Assembly: GCA_963580455.1 (NCBI GenBank)
Contig: OY756972.1
Coordinates: 12,415,001 to 12,479,000 of the forward strand
Direction: 5' to 3'
Length of the DNA: 64,000 nt
Source: Euonymus europaeus
Lineage: Eukaryota > Streptophyta > Magnoliopsida > Celastrales > Celastraceae
Part shown: positions 23,650-36,000 of the stretch, piece after piece
How the letters are laid out: every line of letters starts with the position of its first letter
Position numbering within the stretch: position 1 is the stretch's first letter
Program-made: the position numbers and the translations under genes
Notes under the pieces: generated by a model
What the model saw: the letters and a program-made list of their open reading frames with translations, nothing else
What the model was told of the DNA's origin: nothing
Database searches by the model: none

Positions 23650-25850
23650 ATGTCAAATTTTAAGAGTATAAGCTTCCTAGATTATTTCGATGCCAAAACA
23701 CCAACTTTCTATGACAAATGGACAAAACCGTTAAAAGCTCCTCCAAAGAGAGAGTTGAGCAACATCGGACCATCAAAGTTGCTCGGTGTACAATTTTTAT
23801 TGTTCTTATATGTCAAATTTCAAGAATATAAGCTTCCTAGATCATTTCGATGCCAAAACACCAACTTTCTATGACAAATGGACAAAACCGTTAAAAGCTT
23901 CTCCATAGAGAGAGTTGAGCAACTTCGGACCATCAAAGTTGCTCGGTGTACACTTTTTATTGTTCTTAAATGTCAATTTTTATGAGTATAAGTTCATAGA
24001 TTATTTCGATGCCAAAACAAAAACTTTTATGACAAATGGACAAAACCGCTAAAAGCTCCTCCATAGAGAGAGTTGAGCAACTTCGGACCATCGAAGTTAC
24101 TCTATGTATACTTTTTATTGTTCTTCTATGTAAAATTTTATTAATACAAGCTTCCAAGATTATTTCGATTCCAACACACCAACTTTCTATGACAAATGGA
24201 CAAAACCGCTAAAAGCTCCTCCATAGAGAGAGTTGAGCAACTTCGGACCATCAAAGTTGCTCGGTGTACAATTTTTATTGTTCTTATATGTCAAATTTTA
24301 AGAGTATAAGCTTCCTATATTATTTCGATGCCAAAACACCAACTTTCTATGACAAATGGACAAAACCGTTAAAAGCTCCTCCATAGAGATAGTTGAGCAA
24401 CTTCGGACCATCAAAGTTGCTCGGTGTACAATTTTTATTGTTCTTATATGTCAAATTTTAAGAGTATAAGCTTCCTAGATTATTTCGATGCCAAAACACC
24501 AACTTTTATGACAAATGGACAAAACCGCTAAAAGCTCCTCCATAGAGAGAGTTGAGCAACTTCGGACCATAAAATTTACTCTATGTATACTTTTTATTGT
24601 TCTTCTATGTAAAATTTTATTAATACAAGCTTCCAAGATTATTTCGATTCCAAATCACCAACTTTCTATGACAAATGGATAAAACCGTTAAAAGCTCCTC
24701 CATAGAGAGAGTTGAGCAACTTCGGACAAACAAAGTTCCTCTTTGTACACTTTTTATTGTTCTTCTATGTCAAATTTTATGATTATAAGCTTCATAGATT
24801 CTTTCGATGCCAAACACCAACTTTTATGACAAATGGACAAAAACGTTAAAAGCTCATCCATAGAGAGAGTTGAGCAACTTCGGACCATCAAAGTTGCTCG
24901 GTGTACAATTTTTATTGTTCTTATATGTCAAATTTTAAGAGTATAAGCTTCCTAGATTTTTTCGATGCCAAAACACCAACTTTCTATGACAAATAAAGAA
25001 AACCGTTAAAAGCTCCTCCATAGAGAGAGTTAAGCAACTTCGGACCATCAACGTTTCTCGGTGTACACTTTTTATTGTTCTTATATGTCAAATTTTATGA
25101 GTATAAGCTTCATAGATTATTTCGATGCCAAAACACCAACTTTTATGACAAATGGACAAAACCGTTAAAAGCTCATCCATAGAGAGAGTTGAGCAACTTC
25201 GGACCATCAAAGTTGCTCGGTGTACAATTTTTATTGTTCTTATATGTCAAATTTTAAGAGTATAAGCTTCCTAGATTTTTTCGATGCCAAAACACCAACT
25301 TTCTAAGACAAATAAAGAAAATCGTTAAAAGCTCCTCCATAGAGAGAGTTGAGAAACTTCGGACCATCAAAGTTCCTCTATGTACACTTTTTATTGTTCT
25401 TCTACGTAAAATTTTATTAATACAAGCTTTCAAGATTATTTCGATTCCAACACACCAACTTTCTATGACAAATTGATAACACCGTTAAAAGCTCCTCCAT
25501 AGAGAGAGTTGAGCAACTTCGGACCATCAAAGTTGCTCGGTGTACAATTTTTATTGTTCTTATATGTCAAATTTTAAGAGTATAAGCTTCCTAGATTATT
25601 TCGATGCCAAAACACCAACTTTCTATGACAAATGGACAAAACCGTTAAAAGCTCCTCCATAGAGAGAGTTGAGCAACTTCGGACCATTATAGTTGCTCGG
25701 TGTACACTTTTTATTGTTCTTATATGTCAATTTTTATGAGTATAAGCTTCATAGATTATTTCGATGCCAAAACACCAACTTTTATGACAAATGGACAAAA
25801 CCGCTAAAAGCTCCTCCATAGAGAGAGTTGAGCAACTTCGGACCATCAAA
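23650..25850. repeat. 22-monomer spaced repeat, copy 1
   Basis: This segment recurs at 27156-29356 with offset 3,506 bp (22 monomers). The private variant TTTCTAAGACAAATAAAG (about 25,300), where nearly all other monomers have CTATGAC, occurs at the matching place near 28,806 and confirms the pairing. The left part also matches 17,112 and 21,099 onward. Confidence 0.85.
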
Positions 25851-27155
25851 GTTGCTCGGTGTACACTTTTTATTGTTCTTAAATGTCAATTTTTATGAGT
25901 ATAAGTTCATAGATTATTTCGATGCCAAAACACCAACTTTTATGACAAATGGACAAAACCGCTAAAACCTCCTCCATAGAGAGAGTTGAGCAACTTCGGA
26001 CCATCAAAGTTACTCTATGTATAATTTTTATTGTTCTTCTATGTAAAATTTTATTAATACAAGCTTCCAAGATTATTTCGATTCCAAAACACCAACTTTC
26101 TATGACAAATGGATAAAACCGTTAAAAGCTCTTCCATAGAGAGAGTTGAACAACTTCAGACCATCAAAGATGCTCGGTGTAAAATTTTTATTGTTCTTAT
26201 ATGTCAAAATTTAAGAGTATAAGCTTCCTAGATTATTTCGATGCCAAAACACCAACTTTCTATGACAAATGGACAAAACCGCTAAAAGCTCCTCCATAGA
26301 GAGAGTTGAGCAACTTCGGACCATCAAAGTTGCTCGGTGTACACTTTTTATTGTTCTTAAATGTCAATTTTTATGAGTATAAGTTCATAGATTATTTCGA
26401 TGCCAAAACACCAACTTTTATGACAAATGGATAAAACCGCTAAAAGCTCCTCCATAGAGAGAGTTGAGCAACTTCGGACCATCAAAGTTACTCTATGTAT
26501 ACTTTTTATTGTTCTTCTATGTAAAATTTTATTAATACAAGCTTCCAAGATTATTTCGATTCCAACACACCAACTTTCTATGACAAATGGACAAAACCGT
26601 TAAAAGCTCCTCCATAGAGAGAGTTAAGCAACTTCGGACCATCAAAGTTGCTCGGTGTACAATTTTTATTGTTCTTATATGTCAAATTTTAAGAGTATAA
26701 GCTTCCTAGATTATTTCGATGCCAAAACACCAACTTTTATGACAAATGGACAAAACCGCTAAAAGCTCCTCCATAGAGAGAGTTGAGCAACTTCGGACCA
26801 TCAAAGTTGCTCGGTGTACACTTTTTATTGTTCTTAAATGTCAATTTTTATGAGTATAAGTTCATAGATTATTTCGATGCCAAAACACCAACTTTTATGA
26901 CAAATGGACAAAACCGCTAAAAGCTCCTCCATAGAGAGAGTTGAGCAACTTCGGACCATCAAAGTTACTCTATGTATACTTTTTATTGTTCTTCTATGTA
27001 AAATTTTATTAATACAAGCTTCCAAGATTATTTCGATTCCAAAACACCAACTTTCTATGACAAATGGATAAAACCGTTAAAAGCACTTCCATAGAGAGAG
27101 TTGAACAACTTCAGACCATCAAAGATGCTCGGTGTAAAAATTTTATTGTTATTAT

Positions 27156-29356
27156 ATGTCAAATTTTAAGAGTATAAGCTTCCTAGATTATTTCGATGCC
27201 AAAACACCAACTTTCTATGACAAATGTACAAAACCGTTAAAAGCTCCTCCAAAGAGAGAGTTGAGCAACATCGGACCATCAAAGTTGCTCGGTGTACAAT
27301 TTTTATTGTTCTTATATGTCAAATTTCAAGAATATAAGCTTCCTAGATCATTTCGATGCCAAAACACCAACTTTCTATGACAAATGGACAAAACCGTTAA
27401 AAGCTCCTCCATAGAGAGAGTTGAGCAACTTCGGACCATCAAAGTTGCTCGGTGTACACTTTTTATTGTTCTTAAATGTCAATTTTTATGAGTATAAGTT
27501 CATAGATTATTTCGATGCCAAAACAAAAACTTTTATGACAAATGGACAAAACCGCTAAAAGCTTCTCCATAGAGAGAGTTGAGCAACTTCGGACCATCGA
27601 AGTTACTCTATGTATACTTTTTATTGTTCTTCTATGTAAAATTTTATTAATACAAGCTTCCAAGATTATTTCGATTCCAACACACCAACTTTCTATGACA
27701 AATGGACAAAACCGCTAAAAGCTCCTCCATAGAGAGAGTTGAGCAACTTCGGACCATCAAAGTTGCTCGGTGTACAATTTTTATTGTTCTTATATGTCAA
27801 ATTTTAAGAGTATAAGCTTCCTATATTATTTCGATGCCAAAACACCAACTTTCTATGACAAATGGACAAAACCGTTAAAAGCTCCTCCATAGAGATAGTT
27901 GAGCAACTTCGGACCATCAAAGTTTCTCGGTGTACAATTTTTATTGTTCTTATATGTCAAATTTTAAGAGTATAAGCTTCCTAGATTATTTCGATGCCAA
28001 AACACCAACTTTTATGACAAATGGACAAAACCGCTAAAAGCTCCTCCATAGAGAGAGTTGAGCAACTTCGGACCATAAAATTTACTCTATGTATACTTTT
28101 TATTGTTCTTCTATGTAAAATTTTATTAATACAAGCTTCCAAGATTATTTCGATTCCAAATCACCAACTTTCTATGACAAATGGATAAAACCTTTAAAAG
28201 CTCCTCCATAGAGAGAGTTGAGCAACTTCGGACAAACAAAGTTCCTCTTTGTACACTTTTTATTGTTCTTCTATGTCAAATTTTATGATTATAAGCTTCA
28301 TAGATTCTTTCGATGCCAAACACCAACTTTTATGACAAATGGACAAAAACGTTAAAAGCTCATCCATAGAGAGAGTTGAGCAACTTCGGACCATCAAAGT
28401 TGCTCGGTGTACAATTTTTATTGTTCTTATATGTCAAATTTTAAGAGTATAAGCTTCCTAGATTTTTTCGATGCCAAAACACCAACTTTCTATGACAAAT
28501 AAAGAAAACCGTTAAAAGCTCCTCCATAGAGAGAGTTAAGCAACTTCGGACCATCAACGTTTCTCGGTGTACACTTTTTATTGTTCTTATATGTCAAATT
28601 TTATGAGTATAAGCTTCATAGATTATTTCGATGCCAAAACACCAACTTTTATGACAAATGGACAAAACCGTTAAAAGCTCATCCATAGAGAGAGTTGAGC
28701 AACTTCGGACCATCAAAGTTGCTCGGTGTACAATTTTTATTGTTCTTATATGTCAAATTTTAAGAGTATAAGCTTCCTAGATTTTTTCGATGCCAAAACA
28801 CCAACTTTCTAAGACAAATAAAGAAAATCGTTAAAACTCCTCCATAGAGAGAGTTGAGCAACTTCGGACCATCAAAGTTCCTCTATGTACACTTTTTATT
28901 GTTCTTCTACGTAAAATTTTATTAATACAAGCTTTCAAGATTATTTCGATGCCAATACACCAACTTTCTATGACAAATTGATAAAACCGTTAAAAGCTCC
29001 TCCATAGAGAGAGTTGAGCAACTTCGGACCATCAAAGTTGCTCGGTGTACAATTTTTATTGTTCTTATATGTCAAATTTTAAGAGTATAAGCTTCCTAGA
29101 TTATTTCGATGCCAAAACACCAACTTTCTATGACAAATGGACAAAACCGTTAAAAGCTCCTCCATAGAGAGAGTTGAGCAACTTCGGACCATTATAGTTG
29201 CTCGGTGTACACTTTTTATTGTTCTTATATGTCAATTTTTATGAGTATAAGCTTCATAGATTATTTCGATGCCAAAACACCAACTTTTATGACAAATGGA
29301 CAAAACCGCTAAAAGCTCCTCCATAGAGAGAGTTGAGCAACTTCGGACCATCAAAG
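27156..29356. repeat. 22-monomer spaced repeat, copy 2
   Basis: Copy of 23650-25850 at offset 3,506 bp, sharing TTTCTAAGAC. Private changes include AAATGTACAAAACC (about 27,225), GTTTCTCGG for GTTGCTCGG (about 27,923), ACCTTTAAAAGC (about 28,192) and CGATGCCAATACACC (about 28,948). The match ends where copy 1 continues with GTTGCTCGG and this copy continues with GTTACTCTATG. Confidence 0.85.
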
Positions 29357-29769
29357 TTACTCTATGTATACTTTTTATTGTTCTTCTATGTAAAATTTTA
29401 TTAATACAAGCTTCCAAGATTATTTCGATTCCAAAACACCAACTTTCTATGACAAATGGATAAAACCGTTAAAAGCTCTTCCATAGAGAGAGTTGAACAA
29501 CTTCAGACCATCAAAGATGCTCGGTGTAAAATTTTTATTGTTCTTATATGTCAAAATTTAAGAGTATAAGCTTCCTAGATTATTTCGATGCCAAAACACC
29601 AACTTTCTATGACAAATGGACAAAACCGTTAAAAGCTCCTCCAAAGAGAGAGTTGAGCAACATCGGACCATCAAAGTTGCTCGGTGTACAATTTTTATTG
29701 TTCTTATATGTCAAATTTCAAGAATATAAGCTTCCTAGATCATTTCGATGCCAAAACACCAACTTTCTA
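29290..29769. repeat. Perfect 480-bp triplet duplication, copy 1
   Basis: Three monomers (C, A with AAAGATGCTCGG and TCAAAATTTAAG, A with CTAGATCATTTCG) that are repeated at once. Comparing 29341-29760 with 29821-30240 line by line shows no difference. Boundaries are blurred because flanking monomers are also similar. Confidence 0.92.
29424..29443. repeat. Segment resembling the Arabidopsis 178-bp satellite
   Basis: TTCGATTCCAAAACACCAAC in a type C monomer. From memory, the A. thaliana centromeric satellite contains TTCGACTCCAAAACACTAAC, 18 of 20 bases the same. Upstream in the unit, GTTCTTATA precedes it by about 42 bp here and, as I recall, by about 37 bp in Arabidopsis. Suggestive of shared descent, but not checked by alignment. 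Confidence 0.5.
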
Positions 29770-30249
29770 TGACAAATGGACAAAACCGCTAAAAGCTCCT
29801 CCATAGAGAGAGTTGAGCAACTTCGGACCATCAAAGTTACTCTATGTATACTTTTTATTGTTCTTCTATGTAAAATTTTATTAATACAAGCTTCCAAGAT
29901 TATTTCGATTCCAAAACACCAACTTTCTATGACAAATGGATAAAACCGTTAAAAGCTCTTCCATAGAGAGAGTTGAACAACTTCAGACCATCAAAGATGC
30001 TCGGTGTAAAATTTTTATTGTTCTTATATGTCAAAATTTAAGAGTATAAGCTTCCTAGATTATTTCGATGCCAAAACACCAACTTTCTATGACAAATGGA
30101 CAAAACCGTTAAAAGCTCCTCCAAAGAGAGAGTTGAGCAACATCGGACCATCAAAGTTGCTCGGTGTACAATTTTTATTGTTCTTATATGTCAAATTTCA
30201 AGAATATAAGCTTCCTAGATCATTTCGATGCCAAAACACCAACTTTCTA
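29770..30249. repeat. Perfect 480-bp triplet duplication, copy 2
   Basis: Identical to the preceding 480 bp over all the bases I compared. The following monomer begins the same way until about 30,318, then changes to a C' head (GTTCCTCTATG). It is one of the youngest events in the window. Confidence 0.92.
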
Positions 30250-31270
30250 TGACAAATGGACAAAACCGCTAAAAGCTCCTCCATAGAGAGAGTTGAGCAA
30301 CTTCGGACCATCAAAGTTCCTCTATGTACACTTTTTATTGTTCTTCTACGTAAAATTTTATTATTACAAGCTTCCAAGATTATTTCGATTCCAACACACC
30401 AACTTTCTATGACAAATGGATAAAACCGTTAAAAGCTCCTCCATAGAGAGAGTTGAGCAACTTCGGACCATCAAAGTTGCTCGGTGTACAATTTTTATTG
30501 TTCTTATATGCCAAATTTTAAGAGTATAAGCTTCCTAGATTATTTCGATGCCAAAACACCAACTTTTATGACAAATGGACAAAACCGCTAAAAGCTCCTC
30601 CATAGAGAGAGTTGAGCAACTTCGGACCATAAAATTTAATCTATGTATACTTTTTATTGTTCTTCTATGTAAAATTTTATTAATACAAGCTTCCAAGATT
30701 ATTTCGATTCCAAATCACCAACTTTCTATGACAAATGGATAAAACCGTTAAAAGCTCCTCCATAGAGAGAGTTGAGCAACTTCGGACAAACAAAGTTCCT
30801 CTTTGTACACTTTTTATTGTTCTTCTATGTCAAATTTTATGATTATAAGCTTCATAGATTCTTTCGATGCCAAACACCAACTTTTATGACAAATGGACAA
30901 AAACGTTAAAAGCTCATCCATAGAGAGAGTTGAGCAACTTCGGACCATCAAAGTTGCTCGGTGTACAATTTTTATTGTTCTTATATGTCAAATTTTATGA
31001 GTATAAGCTTCCTAGATTTTTTCGATGCCAAAACACCAACTTTCTATGACAAATAAAGAAAATCGTTAAAAGTTCTTCCATAGAGAGAGTTGAGTAACTT
31101 CGGACCATCAAAGTTGCTCGGTGTACAATTTTTATTGTTCTTATATGTCTAATTTTAAGAGTATAAGCTTCCTAGATTATTTCGATGCCAAAACACCAAC
31201 TTTTATATGACAAATGGACAAAACCGCTAAAAGCTCCTCCATAGAGAGAGTTGAGCAACATCGGACCATC

Positions 31271-31430
31271 AAAGTTGCTCGGTGTACACTTTTTATTGTT
31301 CTTAAATGTCAAATTTTATGAGTATAAGCTTCATAGATTATTTCGATGCCAAAACACCAACTTTCTATGGCAAATGGACAAAACCGTTAAAAGCTCATCC
31401 ATAGAGAGAGTTGAGCAACTTCGGACCATC
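31271..31430. repeat. Monomer type F (example)
   Basis: 160 bp. Carries GGTGTACACTTTTTATTG, TTCTTAAATGTCAAATTTTA, TGAGTATAAGCTTCATAG, CTTTCTATGGCAAATGG and AAAGCTCATCC. The monomer before it ends GAGCAACATCGGACCATC, which breaks the left arm of the main dyad at one base. It is the most frequent type of domains III and IV. Confidence 0.9.
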
Positions 31431-31590
31431 AAAGTTGCTCGGTGTACAATTTTTATTGTTCTTATATGTCAAATTTTAAGAGTATAAGCTTCCTAGATTT
31501 TTTCGATGCCAAAACACCAACTTTCTATGACAAATAAAGAAAATCGTTAAAAGCTCCTCCATAGAGAGAGTTAAGCAACTTCGAACCATC

Positions 31591-31749
31591 AAAGTTTCTC
31601 GGTGTACACTTTTTATTGTTCTTATATGTCAAATTTTATGAGTATAAGCTTCATAGATTATTTCGATGCCAAAACACCAACTTTTATGACAAATGGACAA
31701 AACCGTTAAAAGCACCTCTATAGAGAGAGTTGAGCAACTTCGGACAAAC
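31591..31749. repeat. Monomer type G (example)
   Basis: 159 bp. Starts AAAGTTTCTCGGTGTACAC after a tail with GTTAAGCAACTTC. Carries TTTTATGAGTATAAGCTTC, CACCAACTTTTATGAC and AAAGCACCTCTATAGAG. It is almost always followed by type D. Confidence 0.88.
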
Positions 31750-31908
31750 AAAGTTCCTCTATGTACACTTTTTATTGTTCTTCTATGTCAAATTTTATGA
31801 TTATACGCTTCATAGATTATTTCGATGCCAAAACACCAACTTTTATGACAAATGGACAAAACCGTTAAAAGCTCCTCCATAGAGAGAGTTGAGCAACATC
31901 GGACCATC
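31750..31908. repeat. Monomer type D (example)
   Basis: 159 bp. Entered through GGACAAACAAAGTTCCTC in place of GGACCATCAAAGTTGCTC. Carries TTCTATGTCAAATTTTATG and ATTATACGCTTCATAG, so the HindIII site is lost. Domain II copies keep ATTATAAGCTTCATAG and the shorter GCCAAACACCAAC. In copies reading CTCTTTGTACAC it has its own dyad (see 12610-12626). Confidence 0.88.
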
Positions 31909-32868
31909 AAAGTTGCTCGGTGTACACTTTTTATTGTTCTTAAATGTCAAATTTTAAGAGTATAAGCTTCCTAGATTATTCCGATGCCAAAACACCAACT
32001 TTCTATGACAAATGGACAAAACCGTTAAAAGCTCCTCCATAGAGAGAGTTGAGCAACTTCGGACCATTGAAGTTGCTCGGTGTACAATTTTTATTGTTCT
32101 TATATGTCAAATTTTAAGAGTATAAGCTTCCTAGATTATTTTGATGCCAAAACACCGACTTTTATATGACAAATGGACAAAACCGCTAAAAGCTCCTCCA
32201 TAGAGAGAGTTGAGCAACATCGGACCATCAAAGTTGCTCGGTGTACACTTTTTATTGTTCTTAAATGTCAAATTTTATGAGTATAAGCTTCATAGATTAT
32301 TTCGATGCCAAAACACCAACTTTTATGACAAATGGACAAAACCGTTAAAAGCTTCTCCATAGAGAGAGTTGAGCAACTTCGGACCATCAAAGTTCCTCTA
32401 TGTACACTTTTTATTGTTCTTCTACATAAAATTTTATTAATACAAGCTTCCAAGATTATTTCGATTCCAACACACCAACTTTCTATGAAAAATGGATAAA
32501 ACCGTTAAAAGCTCCTCCATAGAGAGAGTTGAGCAACTTCGGACCATCAAAGTTGCTCGGTGTACAATTTTTATTGTTCTTATATGTCAAATTTTAAGAG
32601 TATAAGCTTCCTAGATTATTCCGATGCCAAAACACCAACTTTCTATGACAAATGGATAAAACCGTTAAAAGCTCCTCCATAGAGAGAGTTGAGCAACTTC
32701 GGACCATAGAAGTTGCTCGGTGTAGAATTTTTATTGTTCTTATATGTCAAATTTTAAGAGTATAAGCTTCCTAGATTATTTCGATGCCAAAACACCAACT
32801 TTCTATGACAAATGGACAAAACCGTTAAAAGCTCCTCCATAGAGAGAGTTGAGCAACTTCGGACCATC

Positions 32869-33027
32869 AAATTTGCTCGGTGTACACTTTTTATTGTTCT
32901 TATATGTCAAATTTTATGAGTATAAGCTTCGTAGATTATTTCGATGCCAAAACACCAACTTTTATGACAAATGGACAAAACCGCTAAAAGCTTCTCCATA
33001 GAGGGAGTTGAGCAACTTTGGACCATC
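32869..33027. repeat. Monomer type E (example)
   Basis: 159 bp. Starts AAATTTGCTCGGTGTACAC and carries GCTTCGTAGATTATTTCG, CACCAACTTTTATGAC, CGCTAAAAGCTTCTCC and CATAGAGGGAG. The second AAGCTT, in GCTAAAAGCTTCTCC, gives this monomer two HindIII sites. The left half of this type forms the hybrid monomer at the 41-mer HOR boundaries. Confidence 0.88.
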
Positions 33028-36000
33028 AAAGTTCCTCTATGTAAATTTTTATTGTTCTTCTATGTAAAATTTTATTAATACAAGCTTCCAAGATTATTTC
33101 GATTCCAAAACTCCAACTTTCTATGATAAATGGATAAAACCGTTAAAAGTTCTTCCATAGAGAGAGTTGAGTAACTTCGGACCATCAAAGTTGCTCGGTG
33201 TACAATTTTTATTGTTCTTATATGTCTAATTTTAAGAGTATAAGCTTCCTAGATTATTTCGATGCCAAAACACCAACTTTTATATGACAAATGGACAAAA
33301 CCGCTAAAAGCTCCTCCATAGAGAGAGTTGAGCAACATCGGACCATCAAAGTTGCTCGGTGTACACTTTTTATTGTTCTTAAATGTCAAATTTTATGAGT
33401 ATGAGCTTCATAGATTATTTCGATGCCAAAACACCAACTTTCTATGGCAAATGGACAAAACCGTTAAAAGCTCATCCATAGAGAGAGTTGAGCAACTTCG
33501 GACCATCAAAGTTGCTCGGTGTACAATTTTTATTGTTCTTATATGTCAAATTTTAAGAGTATAAGCTTCCTAGATTTTTTCGATGCAAAAACACCAGTTT
33601 TCTATGACAAATAAAGAAAATCGTTAAAAGCTCCTCCATAGAGAGAGTTAAGCAACTTCGAACCATCAAAGTTTCTCGGTGTACACTTTTTATTGTTCTT
33701 ATATGTCAAATTTTATGAGTATAAGCTTCATAGATTATTTCGATGCCAAAACACCAACTTTTATGACAAATGGACAAAACCGTTAAAAGCACCTCTATAG
33801 AGAGAGTTGAGCAACTTCGGACAAACAAAGTTCCTCTATGTACACTTTTTATTGTTCTTCTATGTCAAATTTTATGATTATACGCTTCATAGATTATTTC
33901 GATGCCAAAACACCAACTTTTATGACAAATGGACAAAACCGTTAAAAGCTCCTCCATAGAGAGAGTTGAGCAACATCGGACCATCAAAGTTGCTCGGTGT
34001 ACACTTTTTATTGTTCTTAAATGTCAAATTTTAAGAGTATAAGCTTCCTAGATTATTCCGATGACAAAACACCAACTTTCTATGACAAATGGACAAAACC
34101 GTTAAAAGCTCCTCCATAGAGAGAGTTGAGCAACTTCGGACCATTGAAGTTGCTCGGTGTACAATTTTTATTGTTCTTATATGTCAAATTTTAAGAGTAT
34201 AAGCTTCCTAGATTATTTTGATGCCAAAACACCGACTTTTATATGACAAATGGACAAAACCGCTAAAAGCTCCTCCATAGAGAGAGTTGAGCAACATCGG
34301 ACCATCAAAGTTGCTCGGTGTACACTTTTTATTGTTCTTAAATGTCAAATTTTATGAGTATAAGCTTCATAGATTATTTCGATGCCAAAACACCAACTTT
34401 CTATGGCAAATGGACAAAACCGTTAAAAGCTCATCCATAGAGAGAGTTGAGCAACTTCGGACCATCAAAGTTGCTCGGTGTACAATTTTTATTGTTCTTA
34501 TATGTCAAATTTTAAGAGTATAAGCTTCCTAGATTTTTTCGATGCAAAAACACCAACTTTCTATGACAAATGGACAAAACCGTTAAAAGCTCCTCCAAAG
34601 AGAGAGTTGAGCAACATCGGACCATCAAAGTTCCTGTATGTACACTTTTTATTGTTCTTCTACGTAAAATTTTATTAATACAAGCTTCCAAGATTATTTC
34701 GATGCCAAAACACCAACTTTTATATGACAAATGGACAAAACCGCTAAAAGCTCATCCATAGAGAGAGTTGAGCAACATCGGACCATCAAAGTTGCTCGGT
34801 GTACACTTTTTATTGTTCTTAAATGTCAAATTTTATGAGTATAAGCTTCATAGATTATTTCGATGCCAAAACACCAACTTTCTATGGCAAATGGACAAAA
34901 CCGTTAAAAGCTCATCCATAGAGAGAGTTGAGCAACTTCGGACCATCAAAGTTGCTCGGTGTACAATTTTTATTGTTCTTATATGTCAAATTTTAAGAGT
35001 ATAAGCTTCCTAGATTATTCCGATGCCAAAACACCAACTTTCTATGACAAATGGATAAAACCGTTAAAAGCTCCTCCATAGAGAGAGTTGAGCAACTTCG
35101 GACCATTGAAGTTGCTCGGTGTAGAATTTTTATTGTTCTTATATGTCAAATTTTAAGAGTATAAGCTTCCTAGATTATTTCGATGCCAAAACACCAACTT
35201 TCTATGACAAATGGACAAAACCGTTAAAAGCTCCTCCATAGAGAGAGTTGAGCAACTTCGGACCATCAAATTTGCTCGGTGTACACTTTTTATTGTTCTT
35301 ATATGTCAAATTTTATGAGTATAAGCTTCGTAGATTATTTCGATGCCAAAACACCAACTTTTATGACAAATGGACAAAACCGCTAAAAGCTTCTCCATAG
35401 AGGGAGTTGAGCAACTTCGGACCATCAAAGTTCCTCTATGTAAATTTTTATTGTTCTTCTACGTAAAATTTTATTAATACAAGCTTCCAAGATTATTTCG
35501 ATTCCAAAACTCCAACTTTCTATGATAAATGGATAAAACCGTTAAAAGTTCTTCCATAGAGAGAGTTGAGTAACTTCGGACCATCAAAGTTGCTCGGTGT
35601 ACAATTTTTATTGTTCTTATATGTCTAATTTTAAGAGTATAAGCTCCCTAGATTATTTCGATGCCAAAACACCAACTTTTATATGACAAATGGACAAAAC
35701 CGCTAAAAGCTCCTCCATAGAGAGAGTTGAGCAACATCGGACCATCAAAGTTGCTCGGTGTACACTTTTTATTGTTCTTAAATGTCAAATTTTATGAGTA
35801 TAAGCTTCATAGATTATTTCGATGCCAAAACACCAACTTTCTATGGCAAATGGACAAAACCGTTAAAAGCTCATCCATAGAGAGAGTTGAGCAACTTCGG
35901 ACCATCAAAGTTGCTCGGTGTACAATTTTTATTGTTCTTATATGTCAAATTTTAAGAGTATAAGCTTCCTAGATTTTTTCGATGCAAAAACACCAACTTT

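Larger units (their letters stand above)
10400..31070. repeat. Satellite domain II
   Basis: Variants confined to this stretch include CTAGATCATTTCG (about 10,917 to 30,220), GCTTCCTATATTATTTCG (about 11,398 to 27,830), AAAACAAAAACTTTTATG (for example about 11,100, 17,480, 21,470, 24,010, 27,520) and CCATAAAATTTACTC (for example about 11,651, 12,447, 18,828, 22,017, 24,569, 28,075). They recur at HOR spacings of 796, 1,914, 3,506, 3,987 and 6,378 bp. All are about 159.3-159.5 bp per monomer, because 159-bp monomers are common here. Confidence 0.85.
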
